A stretch of DNA of 35,245 nt from Flavobacteriales bacterium (GTDB lineage: Bacteria; Bacteroidota; Bacteroidia; Flavobacteriales_D; Crocinitomicaceae). A model generated the notes under the pieces. That model was not told the origin of the DNA. It worked only from the letters and a program-made list of their open reading frames with translations, and made no database searches. The stretch spans positions 1 to 35,245 of the forward strand of contig CANHSL010000016.1 of NCBI GenBank assembly GCA_947463385.1, given 5' to 3'. The position numbers were made by a program, and so were the translations under genes. Below, one piece after another: positions 25,144-33,768 of the stretch; position 1 is the first letter of the stretch, and each line of letters starts with the position of its first letter.

Positions 25144-25557
25144 TTAGTTGATTTTCTTGAATACGTAGCGTAAGCGCTGTTGTGCTTGCACGTCATAATA
25201 TTCAATTTCTAAATTCTTATTGGTAATTACGAAAATGCGGTTTTTAATCGTATCGGGTGCTTGTACCCAATTCAATTCAGATTCATTGAGTTTTAATAAG
25301 TACGTTCCCTGAAGCGCCAAGGTATCTGCCACGGAACCTTGAAACGTTTGAAACGCTGCTGTTAGTTCTCCTTGAACGGATTCATCTGTGATCTTAAGGG
25401 CACCTGCTGGATTGTAATCAAAAAAGGAAAACCCGTCCGCATCTTGCAACTTAACCATATCTACTTCCCAAGTACCTTGTAAATTCCGATTGAATCGACG
25501 TTCCTTATTGCATGAAACGAAGACAATTACACACACGAATAAACTAAAGATTCTCAT
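25144..25557 (-). CDS. lipoprotein, possible lipocalin-like fold
   Basis: 137 residues with a lipoprotein signal peptide (MRIFSLFVCVIVFVSC, lipidated Cys16). The mature part starts with NLQGTWEVD, a pattern seen in lipocalin-like Bacteroidota lipoproteins, and continues as short beta segments. No functional residues are recognised. It is the last gene of a five-gene minus-strand run beginning at the DUF1800 gene and starts nine bases after its upstream neighbour stops. Confidence 0.7.
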   Translation of the reverse strand: MRIFSLFVCVIVFVSCNKERRFNRNLQGTWEVDMVKLQDADGFSFFDYNPAGALKITDESVQGELTAAFQTFQGSVADTLALQGTYLLKLNESELNWVQAPDTIKNRIFVITNKNLEIEYYDVQAQQRLRYVFKKIN

Positions 25558-25566
25558 ATAAACTTC

Positions 25567-26745
25567 TTATTCTGGGGTAACCAAGGATTCTAAGTTTGCT
25601 TTCGAAAGTTTTATGGTTCCAATGCGGTTATAACTTCCCATAACCCTCACTTGTGTCAAAATCAGTAATTCTCCGTATGGTGTTTGAATCAAATCACAGG
25701 CTTTAATTGGAATGTTCTTGCTTATGTATGTGCCTGCTACTTTTTTACCCGTTTCGTCATAGAGCTTCAAGGACAATTGATTACTGCGCGTTGACGCAAG
25801 AAATGCGCGGTATTTAAGTCCCTTAATTGTTAATTCTTTAATTAAAACAGGTGTCTCATGGTTTAATTCAGAATCTCCTTGTGCCTCAAGCGAAGTAGCC
25901 ATCGCAACTGCGGTTGGATCCAAACTAAGCTTAGGATTAAAAAATACATACTCACCTGAAATACGGGACAAACCATATTCACCGGATCCGAGTGGTTCCA
26001 GTTGATTTATCCCTCCATCCAAGGCTGCGCCGTTGTAGACCCCTGTAAACTGGAGGTTATTATCTAAAAACACGGTAGAAAAGGAGTAATTATAAAACCC
26101 ATTCACCACAAAACGATCTTTTTCTGGCGTAGACTTGATGAAAAATGGCCATTGTTTCCCCGTATGCATTACATGTTTAAGCACCTGCTCATCTACGTTC
26201 ATACCAATCGTCAATGCTCCAACCCGAATAACGGTATCCAAGGCGGTACTTACTTCATGTATGCCCATCATTTGGGAAGATAAGGGGCAACTCATGAGGT
26301 ATAGGTGATTTCCATTATAATTGGCATGAACAGGATAACTCACTTCTTCCAAGGTTGACACCTGGACCACGGAATGATTTGTTTCATCGATACGCAAGAT
26401 ACGTGTATTTAATTCAATGGGATCCATACACACCACATACAGTTGCTCATTGATATTCAATAAGGACGGGACGGCATTCACATAGGCATCTGGCAGTTCT
26501 AAATTCCATTTAAACACGCCGTCTTTATCAATCTTCATGAGCTGGATCTTCCACCCATCAAATGCGCTCAATACGATGTAACCCTGATCTTGGGTCGACT
26601 TGATAATCGATAAAGGTGTAAAAGATCGGTTACCATTTTGGTCGTCGTAGATTTTTACAAAAGGTAAGGAAGAGGTATCTTTTTTCTCACAGGAAAATAG
26701 TAGAAAAAATAAGCCGAAGCAACAAAGCAATGCAATACGTTTCAT
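25567..26745 (-). CDS. lipoprotein of unknown function, propeller-like
   Basis: 392 residues. The lipoprotein leader is MKRIALLCCFGLFFLLFSC with Cys19 as the lipidation site, followed by a charged segment (EKKDTSS). The rest is rich in beta strands with repeats such as YIVLSAFDGWKIQLMKIDKDG and LYVVCMDPIELNTRILRIDE, like beta-propeller lipoproteins. No catalytic motif seen. The gap from the upstream barrel gene is a single base, so it is part of the same operon. Confidence 0.65.
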   Translation of the reverse strand: MKRIALLCCFGLFFLLFSCEKKDTSSLPFVKIYDDQNGNRSFTPLSIIKSTQDQGYIVLSAFDGWKIQLMKIDKDGVFKWNLELPDAYVNAVPSLLNINEQLYVVCMDPIELNTRILRIDETNHSVVQVSTLEEVSYPVHANYNGNHLYLMSCPLSSQMMGIHEVSTALDTVIRVGALTIGMNVDEQVLKHVMHTGKQWPFFIKSTPEKDRFVVNGFYNYSFSTVFLDNNLQFTGVYNGAALDGGINQLEPLGSGEYGLSRISGEYVFFNPKLSLDPTAVAMATSLEAQGDSELNHETPVLIKELTIKGLKYRAFLASTRSNQLSLKLYDETGKKVAGTYISKNIPIKACDLIQTPYGELLILTQVRVMGSYNRIGTIKLSKANLESLVTPE

Positions 26746-26746
26746 A

Positions 26747-27574
26747 CTACCATTTTTTATGGATTGGGACCATGAGCGTTAGCATGATGTCCATGGTTAA
26801 CAAATTGAATTTATCTTGTACATCTAGGTACTCAGCGGCCATACCGGTATAATCAGCATACCGTTCCAAGGGATCAATTGTTGTTCGCAAGCCATAACGA
26901 AAATTACCTGACAACGAAAGCGCAAATTGCTCACGGTAATACGATATGCCAGCACCACCCACCGCATACACATTGAAGCGATTCAAATGCTCCGTCATTT
27001 CCGCCACATTAGATGAAACGGCTGTTTTACGATCAACGGAACGATCAACCTGATTATCTGTATAAATCTGTTTGCTTGCAAAATATGCAATATCAGCAGA
27101 CAATCCTGCTTGAATGAACGGAGACCATCTGCGTGCGGAAAAATCCATTCGCGCAAGGATCGGAATTCGAATGTTGCTAATTTTTTGACGGTGTAAAAAC
27201 TCCTTATAGACTTCTCCGCCTGTGATGGTATCCGACCAATGGTAGTTGTTCATGTAGTTGTACCGCTGGGTCTGAAAACACGGTTGACTTACCACAGAGA
27301 ACAATTTGGTAAAGGCAAACGAAAAATGCAATCCATAAATACCTCCAGCGTGCTGGAATAAGTTACCGTATTTCTTGTCGAAATTCTCATTTGCCGACTG
27401 CGGTGTGGTTTCCATCAGACTGAACCGTTCCCTTACAATAGGTTGTGTAAAACCAGACCCCATGGTGACGCCGAAGAAATACCGATCTTTTCGATACTGA
27501 TGCTTTCTACTCTGTGCATTTACCTGTAACGAAATCAGCACCATTATTACACCTACAAACCAACGCTTCCTCAT
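26747..27574 (-). CDS. PorT-type outer-membrane beta-barrel protein
   Basis: 275 residues. The signal peptide MRKRWFVGVIMVLISLQVNAQ is followed by RKDRYFFGVTMGSGF and amphipathic strands typical of an outer-membrane barrel, for example FSFAFTKLFSVVSQPCFQTQ and YAVGGAGISYYREQFALSLS. This is the generic porin/PorT-like family of Bacteroidota, not necessarily PorT of the T9SS. Its ATG overlaps the DUF1501 gene stop by four bases. Confidence 0.7.
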   Translation of the reverse strand: MRKRWFVGVIMVLISLQVNAQSRKHQYRKDRYFFGVTMGSGFTQPIVRERFSLMETTPQSANENFDKKYGNLFQHAGGIYGLHFSFAFTKLFSVVSQPCFQTQRYNYMNNYHWSDTITGGEVYKEFLHRQKISNIRIPILARMDFSARRWSPFIQAGLSADIAYFASKQIYTDNQVDRSVDRKTAVSSNVAEMTEHLNRFNVYAVGGAGISYYREQFALSLSGNFRYGLRTTIDPLERYADYTGMAAEYLDVQDKFNLLTMDIMLTLMVPIHKKW

Positions 27575-29217
27575 GACTTAGATAAAATTACTTTACGGGT
27601 CAAGACCGCATCATTGGCATACATTCGCACCAAATAGGTTCCGCTAATCACCTGACCAAAATTAAACATTACACTGTGAGACCCTGGGGTATTTGGCGCA
27701 TCTTCGATCGCTCCCAAGGATCGTCCCATTAAATCAAACAACTCAATCTTCAAGTCCACCTCTTGTTTCAAGGTATAATCAATGAATAACTCTTGGTTCG
27801 TAGGATTCGGATAACAATTCAAGGATAAGTTCTGCTGAAAAAGCTCGGTTGTACTCAATTCTTTACAACGCACATAATCTATCCGTGAATCTACAAATTG
27901 CTCAAAATGAACTTCTTGAAGGGCCTGATCTGGCGCATTAAACCAATCTTTCACTACCGAAGTAAATACCTGCCGGTAATCAAATTCCATCGGTATGTTT
28001 CCATATTGCAAATTGGCTATATCCGGATTCACACCATACACTCCTGGATTGATGCAGGTTCCAAAAACCAACATAGGTGCTGCATTCCCGTGGTCCGTTC
28101 CATAACTTGCGTTAGACGCAACGCGTCGACCAAATTCCGAGAAGGTCATAGAAAGCACACGGTCGGCGAGTCCCATGTTTTGCAAATCATCATAGAATGC
28201 TTTCATCGCCGATGAAATATGGTATAGCAAGGCAGCGTGGGATCCCATGGTGGGGTTATTGTTAACCACCTGATTTGCATGAGAATCAAATCCTCCGATG
28301 CGGCAAATAAATATTTTAGTTCCGATACCCCCACTTAACAACCTGGAAATCACTTGTAATTGAGGCGCCAAGGGGTTGTGTTTTGAAGAAGCCGGCGCAA
28401 TGTATGGATATAAATCTGGGTACACTACATTCGAATTAGCTCCTGCTTCATACACGTCTTTTAAGCGTTCTGCATAGCTATTGGCTTGTTTTTCGATTTG
28501 CATGATGTACTCGATCTCGTCACCCGCATGTGTATCAGGAATGTTCAGCGGTGGGTCAATTCCAACGCTGTTAATCAAGTTATAAAAGGCTACGGGATCT
28601 TGAATGCTCAATCCTGCTGGAATTCCTTGCTCTCGATGAAACGCCAGCGAAACCGCCGTTCCCATTTCAATGGCTAATGGATCGGGAATTTGAGGGCTTG
28701 GATAATTATCTGGATACCCTGGATAGGTGTAATCTAAATAGCGTCCCATCCAACCGGAATTAAAATAATCGTTGTACCCTCCTCCCATCATCCACACATC
28801 GCGGCTTCGGAAATGCGAACCGTTCATATTTTCATAGGAAACGTTTTGGATCACTGCAAAATTCCCTTGGTCGTACATCGCCTTGGCGGCAGTCATGTCG
28901 GGATGCAAACCAACTTGTCGATTATCTGGAAGTGTTGAATCTAAGGTAATAAACTTTCGAAGGCCATTCTCTGGTATCGCAATGTTTGCCCGGTGATTAT
29001 AGTATTGTCCATATTGATTTATCGGAATCACGGTATTTAATCCATCATTCCCTCCGTGCATTTCTATCAACACTAAGACCTTGTCATTCAAACTATTCTT
29101 GGCGATTTTATGAAGTAAACTATCACCTTCGAACGCATACAAGGGCACTCCATTAAATTTCATCAACATTCCCGAACTTACCAGGGAAGACAGCTTCATA
29201 AAATCTCTTCTTTTCAT
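27571..29217 (-). CDS. DUF1501 protein with Tat-like leader and T9SS type A sorting tail
   Basis: 548 residues. The N-terminus MKRRDFMKLSS is a twin-arginine leader (RRDFMK). The body is a DUF1501 (sulfatase/phosphatase-fold-like) domain with VLIEMHGGNDGLNTVIP, SEFGRRVASNASYGTDHGNA and FDSHANQV. The last 85 residues (464-548) are a Por secretion tail: CYPNPTNQELFIDY, LFDLMGRSLG and GTYLVRMYANDAVLTRKVIL. It would be exported and then secreted or surface-attached by T9SS. DUF1501 genes are typically found beside DUF1800 genes, as here; no substrate is known. Confidence 0.88.
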   Translation of the reverse strand: MKRRDFMKLSSLVSSGMLMKFNGVPLYAFEGDSLLHKIAKNSLNDKVLVLIEMHGGNDGLNTVIPINQYGQYYNHRANIAIPENGLRKFITLDSTLPDNRQVGLHPDMTAAKAMYDQGNFAVIQNVSYENMNGSHFRSRDVWMMGGGYNDYFNSGWMGRYLDYTYPGYPDNYPSPQIPDPLAIEMGTAVSLAFHREQGIPAGLSIQDPVAFYNLINSVGIDPPLNIPDTHAGDEIEYIMQIEKQANSYAERLKDVYEAGANSNVVYPDLYPYIAPASSKHNPLAPQLQVISRLLSGGIGTKIFICRIGGFDSHANQVVNNNPTMGSHAALLYHISSAMKAFYDDLQNMGLADRVLSMTFSEFGRRVASNASYGTDHGNAAPMLVFGTCINPGVYGVNPDIANLQYGNIPMEFDYRQVFTSVVKDWFNAPDQALQEVHFEQFVDSRIDYVRCKELSTTELFQQNLSLNCYPNPTNQELFIDYTLKQEVDLKIELFDLMGRSLGAIEDAPNTPGSHSVMFNFGQVISGTYLVRMYANDAVLTRKVILSKS

Positions 29218-29227
29218 CTGCGTCGGG

Positions 29228-30871
29228 TTAAAATAGTTGATATTCTGGTGATTGCATCAAGGACTTAACTAATAACTCCAATTGAGCCTTAACAAGTGTA
29301 TTATTTGATGTCGATTGATAATTAGCCCATTCAGTCGTCCAATCAATCGCTCCATTATTCAATAAAATTTCGTCCTTAAAATAATCAAAGCGGGCCTGAT
29401 CAATTGCAATTGGAATAAGCCATTCCACAAGGTCTTGAACCAAAACGGCTGGGTCGGATGCTTGCATGGCATTGGCCTCTACAAAAGGAAGCACCTCTAA
29501 CTTTAGCAAGGATGTTCCACCGCTTGAAAACCCATTAATCAGTAACTCGGCAAACTTATATCGATTCGCTAAATAATTAGCCGAAATCCAGTACCGGTGA
29601 AATGATGGCACTTGAAAATACGGGTCATACCCTGCCACATCTAAAGGTTCAAATAATTCCAAGCCCTGCAAACTCATTTGCTGTAATAGTTGTCCGTACA
29701 GATTATAATGCTGGTTTAGATTTGTGGTAGGATTTGGTCCATTCAACTCAAAAAAGCGTATGGCCCCAAGCGTTAAATCCAAGGGGGATTTAATGATTGC
29801 CCCTATGCTATTATCACTGGTAGGCGGTGAATCTAAATCATAAAAATGTTCACTTTGTAACAGCACCTCCAACACACTCATCAGGTCGTAATTGTTCGCC
29901 ATTAAGGTGTTTGCCAGCGGCTCAATAATATCCGTTTCAATGGTTGGTGTAATTTCAAAATACACGAATTGACGATAAAGTCTTCGTACGATATGCTTTG
30001 CCGTATTCACAGAAGAAAATACCATGTCTACCGCGGCACCCAACTCGGTGTACACAGACGCTGTTGAACACGACCAATTGACTACGTTCGGAGTTTGAAT
30101 GGTTTGACTGCTGAAGGCCTGAGAAAACTGTTTCACTGTTACATCGTGCTGCGTTGCATTCCCGTTATTATCGGCCTTAACCTTACCGCTTGGAATCCCT
30201 GTGACCGGATCTACTGTTTGAAAAGTCGTATCGATACCCCACCCTGTAAGTACTTTAGTGAGGGATTTCACATCTTGCTCCGTGAAATTCGTATAATCTC
30301 CCAATGCAACCTCAGGACCTTTACCCACTGTAAAGAGTTCTAAAAATTCACGACCGAAATTCTCTTGAGGAACACTTTTTATATTGAGGTTTCCATCCAA
30401 ATGAATCAGCATGGCATTATCAATACACATGGCTTTAACCAAATCCTTATAATTCCCTAAGGAATAATGTCTTAGAACTCGCAAATAATCAATTGCCAAT
30501 TGCGGATTCCATGAAATACGGGTCATAATTACTGGAATGTGCGTATGGTAAAACCACAGCATTCGTTCCGTGAGGTTCGGACCTGAATTCTTAACATTGC
30601 TTAACCACCAGCACTTGGTTAAATCAGACCAAATGTCGTTGATTTGGGTTGGGTCAGGCACATTGGGATAAATCCAATCTGTTCCTGTATTGGGATCTTT
30701 TGGAAACGCAGGTATCGGATCATTTTGCACCAAGGCATTGAATGCGGCTTGCGCCGTTAAGGAGGAAAATGCGTTAATGTCTTGCAACCTTGGTCCCATG
30801 GTTGCTCGGCGCAAGAGATGCGCGGCTCGTTGTTTGCCAAGGGTACCAGAAATGGGAGCTAATGAGGCCAT
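29228..30871 (-). CDS. DUF1800 family protein without signal peptide
   Basis: 547 residues from ATG 30871 (an in-frame TTG at 30892 is less likely because it lies inside the promoter-like element). The N-terminus GTLGKQRAAHLLRRATMGP and the later YNLYGQLLQQMSLQGLELFEPLD, FGREFLELFTVGKG and LVKSLMQSPEYQLF are DUF1800 hallmarks. No signal peptide or membrane helix is seen, although its partner DUF1501 gene, starting ten bases downstream, encodes an exported protein. Function unknown. Confidence 0.85.
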   Translation of the reverse strand: MASLAPISGTLGKQRAAHLLRRATMGPRLQDINAFSSLTAQAAFNALVQNDPIPAFPKDPNTGTDWIYPNVPDPTQINDIWSDLTKCWWLSNVKNSGPNLTERMLWFYHTHIPVIMTRISWNPQLAIDYLRVLRHYSLGNYKDLVKAMCIDNAMLIHLDGNLNIKSVPQENFGREFLELFTVGKGPEVALGDYTNFTEQDVKSLTKVLTGWGIDTTFQTVDPVTGIPSGKVKADNNGNATQHDVTVKQFSQAFSSQTIQTPNVVNWSCSTASVYTELGAAVDMVFSSVNTAKHIVRRLYRQFVYFEITPTIETDIIEPLANTLMANNYDLMSVLEVLLQSEHFYDLDSPPTSDNSIGAIIKSPLDLTLGAIRFFELNGPNPTTNLNQHYNLYGQLLQQMSLQGLELFEPLDVAGYDPYFQVPSFHRYWISANYLANRYKFAELLINGFSSGGTSLLKLEVLPFVEANAMQASDPAVLVQDLVEWLIPIAIDQARFDYFKDEILLNNGAIDWTTEWANYQSTSNNTLVKAQLELLVKSLMQSPEYQLF

Positions 30872-30888
30872 AGTAACAAATTGTTCCC

Positions 30889-30896
30889 CCAAGGTA
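30889..30896 (-). promoter_or_regulatory. -7-like element TACCTTGG upstream of DUF1800
   Basis: One mismatch from TAnnTTTG on the minus strand, 18 bases before ATG 30871. Confidence 0.3.
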
Positions 30897-30944
30897 AGCA
30901 GAAAAATCTAAAGAAATGGGAAAGAGAAAAAACTTAACCCCAAC

Positions 30945-32120
30945 TTAACCGTTGAACACTACAGAAAGCATCGCCTCCACACCAACACGCAAGGCATCGG
31001 GATGAATATCAAATTTAGGATGGTGTACTCCGTAATTGATTTCTTTTGCTGGATCGCCTACCCCTAGTCGAAAAAAGCAAACGGGAACCTTATGGCTATA
31101 GAAGGCAAAATCTTCGGCTGTCATTCGCAAGGGCAAGGTTTCTATCGCATCAGTGCCGAACTGATTTTTTAAGGATTGTTCTACCCGATTGGTCACAGGG
31201 GGGTCATTCTTCAAAAATGGATATCCCGGGGCACGCTGAAACTCCACGCTTCCCCCATATCGAGAAGCGACCTCCTTCACATAATCATCAAAACATTCAA
31301 AAAACTCGGATCGCCATGCTTCATCCATAGTGCGCAAGGTACCTTTAAGCAAACATTCCGAAGGAATTACATTGGTTGAACCAAGTCCTTCAATCCGACC
31401 AAAACTCAGTACCGTTGGAACTCCTTCCGGATGAAATTCATCAATAATTTTCTGTGCGTTTAAAACTACTTCAGCGGCCATAGAAAGCGGATTAACGCAA
31501 TTCGCAGGCAAGGCACCATGTCCACCTACCCCAATGAATTTCAAATGTATTTCATCGCTCGAAGCCATATATAGTCCTGATCGAACCCCAAGTTTACCGA
31601 CCGTCATTTCCGGATACACGTGTAAGGCAACCAAATATTCTGGCTTTGGATATTCAAGTACGCCTGCATCAATCATGTAATTTGCACCTCCAGGAGCCAT
31701 CTCTTCACCCGGTTGAAAAATTAACTTCACTGAACAAGGCAAGGAATCTTTGTGTAAATTCAATAATTCGGCCACCCCCAAGAGAATGGAGGTGTGCACG
31801 TCGTGTCCACAAGCATGCATAACCCCAGGAACCAGCGATTTATATTCCACCTCATTTTCTTCTTGTATGGGCAAGGCATCTAAATCGGAACGCAAGCCAA
31901 TCCATCGATCCGTATTTGGGGCGTCAATGTAAGCTACCACCCCCGTCTTTCCAACGCCTTTGTCGTGACGAATCCCAAGTTTAGAAAGCGTTTCGGAAAC
32001 AAACAACATCGTATTGTGTTCTTGAAAAGAAAGTTCGGGATATCGGTGCAAGTAGGTTCGATACCCTTGAATGCGGCTTTCAATTTGAGCGACAGCCTTG
32101 GAGATTTCTTCAGGAATCAT
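30945..32120 (-). CDS. M20D-family amidohydrolase (IAA-amino-acid hydrolase-like)
   Basis: 391 residues. Zinc metallo-amidohydrolase: YLHRYPELSFQE near the N-terminus, the di-metal motif MHACGHDVHT (Cys104, His106, Asp107), QPGEEMAPGG with Glu139-Glu140, and LGVGDP plus VHHPKFDIHPDAL at the C-terminus. The M20D group removes amino acids or acyl groups from N-acyl amides (ILR1 in plants, HipO and AmaA types in bacteria); the substrate here is not known. It overlaps the TauE gene by 11 bases, suggesting one operon. Confidence 0.9.
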   Translation of the reverse strand: MIPEEISKAVAQIESRIQGYRTYLHRYPELSFQEHNTMLFVSETLSKLGIRHDKGVGKTGVVAYIDAPNTDRWIGLRSDLDALPIQEENEVEYKSLVPGVMHACGHDVHTSILLGVAELLNLHKDSLPCSVKLIFQPGEEMAPGGANYMIDAGVLEYPKPEYLVALHVYPEMTVGKLGVRSGLYMASSDEIHLKFIGVGGHGALPANCVNPLSMAAEVVLNAQKIIDEFHPEGVPTVLSFGRIEGLGSTNVIPSECLLKGTLRTMDEAWRSEFFECFDDYVKEVASRYGGSVEFQRAPGYPFLKNDPPVTNRVEQSLKNQFGTDAIETLPLRMTAEDFAFYSHKVPVCFFRLGVGDPAKEINYGVHHPKFDIHPDALRVGVEAMLSVVFNG

Positions 32121-32505
32121 GACTGGTTAAGCTTTGATACCCTGTAAGCAACAGGCGAAATGAAACATAGGCCATGATGAGGCCAAAAATAATTTTCACC
32201 CATGCATCGGGGAGTTTTAGCGAGAGTTTGGACCCGATGAAGCCTCCGATAACAAAAGTTGCAGCGATAACCAAGCCAAATTTCCAATGAACATTACCGG
32301 TTTTGGCATAATTCATTACCGCAAGAATCACAACCGGCATAGCCAACACGAATAAGCTGGTACCTTGTGCTTGGTGCTGGGTAAATCCGAGCGCATAAAC
32401 CAAAGCGGGAACAATAACAATTCCACCACCTACTCCAACGAATCCACTGAGGACCCCGGCAGCGAGGCCGATGCTAACCAAAATTGTAATTTCTTGTGCA
32501 GTCAT
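32110..32505 (-). CDS. half-size TauE/SafE family permease
   Basis: 131 residues from ATG 32505, with about four membrane helices. The N-terminus GLAAGVLSGFVGVGGGIVIVPALVY is the family repeat signature, followed by HQAQGTSLFVLAMPVV. Usual TauE/SafE permeases have two such halves (about 250 residues), so this is one half, which would need to dimerise; half-length members do exist. The family exports or takes up sulfite and small organosulfonates; substrate unknown. The longer frame to 32574 overlaps the ATPase gene and includes the promoter-like region, so I use ATG 32505. Confidence 0.82.
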   Translation of the reverse strand: MTAQEITILVSIGLAAGVLSGFVGVGGGIVIVPALVYALGFTQHQAQGTSLFVLAMPVVILAVMNYAKTGNVHWKFGLVIAATFVIGGFIGSKLSLKLPDAWVKIIFGLIMAYVSFRLLLTGYQSLTSHDS

Positions 32506-32509
32506 ATGA

Positions 32510-32517
32510 CGAAGGTA
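32510..32517 (-). promoter_or_regulatory. -7-like element TACCTTCG before the TauE gene
   Basis: One mismatch from TAnnTTTG on the minus strand, four bases before ATG 32505, implying an almost leaderless transcript. Confidence 0.3.
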
Positions 32518-32557
32518 GTATTTTTTTGAAATGTGGGATCGATTGCTGCCTTTGATA

Positions 32558-33733
32558 CTACTCACCCAATACAAACCGTTGGTTATAGTTATTCCAGCTT
32601 TGCACCCGAGCAGCGGTTCGTTGTTGATTAAAGGTTCCCGTATGTACTAGTGTTTTGCTGGCTATACGAACTGAGGCCAATTTATCAAAGTATGCCAAAC
32701 CATTGAACATGTTGGGCATAATGGTTTCACTGGCTTTTATTCCCACTACATTCAGTTTATCAGAGTGTTGCCAAATTAAATCCACTTCATGACCAACCGC
32801 ATCCCTCCAAAACCAAAAATCATACATCAAGTTATTGTGATAATTTTGTTTTAAGTATTCATTGATTACAAAATTCTCAAAAAGCGAGCCCTTATAGCTG
32901 CTTGTTTTCACACTTGCCGCATCGTTGATTTTAAGCAAAAAACAAAGCAATCCTGTATCGTAAAAATAGAGCTTAGAACTTTTCGTAATTCGCTTATTAA
33001 AATTGGAATGCAGGGGTTGTAGCTGATAAACGATGTAGCTTGTTTCCAAGACAGAAATCCAAGATTTTGCCGTGGGTTGAGAAATTCCGCATTCATTAGC
33101 CAACGAATTCAAATTAAGCAATTGCCCGGCCCTTGCAGCACACAAAACAATAAAATTTCGGAATTGCTTGAGGTCTTTTACATGAATCAATTCTGATAGA
33201 TCTCTTTCTACATAGGTTTGCAAGTAGTTCGAATAAAATACCTTCGAGGGAATATCACGGTCGTATAATGCCGGATAAAATCCGCGCTGTAAATTAACTG
33301 AATAATCAGCATCCAACCATCCGGCACTGTGCATTTCTTCTTGATCAAAAGGCAACAGTTTAAACAAGGCTACACGACCAGCAAGGCTCTGAGTTATGCT
33401 TCGCATTAGATGGAAGTTCTGTGAACCCGAAAGAATGTATTGCCCCATGATGCGATCCTCATCAACCTTCGTTTGAATATAGGAGAATAATTCAGGCACA
33501 CGCTGCACTTCATCCAAAATCACCTTTCCTTGAAATTCAGTTAAAAACGCGTTAGGATCATTTAATGCATATCTCCTGAGATCTAAATTCTCTAAATTCA
33601 CATAGGTATAGTCAGAAAACTGATTTTTAAGGAAGGTTGTTTTACCTGACTGACGAGGTCCGGTAAGTACAATCACGGGATACTTTTTAAGATAAATATC
33701 CATTGATTTTTTAATAGTTCTAATTCTGTCCAT
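32558..33733 (-). CDS. DUF4143-type AAA ATPase
   Basis: 391 residues from ATG 33733. N-terminal ATPase: Walker A TGPRQSGKTT (25-33), Walker B KVILDEVQRVPELF, and sensor YILSGSQNF. The C-terminal DUF4143 domain contains GSLFENFVINEYLKQ, FWFWRDAVGHEVDLIW and an endonuclease-like ending (KLNVVGIKASETI), reminiscent of PD-(D/E)XK proteins. These orphan ATPases are common accessory genes of unknown function, often near repeats. ATG 33733 fits the TATATTTG element 19 bases upstream. The tandem 23-bp repeats begin 35 bases upstream of it. Confidence 0.9.
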   Translation of the reverse strand: MDRIRTIKKSMDIYLKKYPVIVLTGPRQSGKTTFLKNQFSDYTYVNLENLDLRRYALNDPNAFLTEFQGKVILDEVQRVPELFSYIQTKVDEDRIMGQYILSGSQNFHLMRSITQSLAGRVALFKLLPFDQEEMHSAGWLDADYSVNLQRGFYPALYDRDIPSKVFYSNYLQTYVERDLSELIHVKDLKQFRNFIVLCAARAGQLLNLNSLANECGISQPTAKSWISVLETSYIVYQLQPLHSNFNKRITKSSKLYFYDTGLLCFLLKINDAASVKTSSYKGSLFENFVINEYLKQNYHNNLMYDFWFWRDAVGHEVDLIWQHSDKLNVVGIKASETIMPNMFNGLAYFDKLASVRIASKTLVHTGTFNQQRTAARVQSWNNYNQRFVLGE

Positions 33734-33752
33734 AACCCTTATAAATATTAAA

Positions 33753-33760
33753 CAAATATA
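33753..33760 (-). promoter_or_regulatory. -7 promoter element TATATTTG for the DUF4143 ATPase
   Basis: A perfect TAnnTTTG on the minus strand, 19 bases before ATG 33733. The first 23-bp repeat copy (33769-33791) lies across the position where a -33 box would be expected. Confidence 0.5.
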
Positions 33761-33768
33761 CAAATAAT

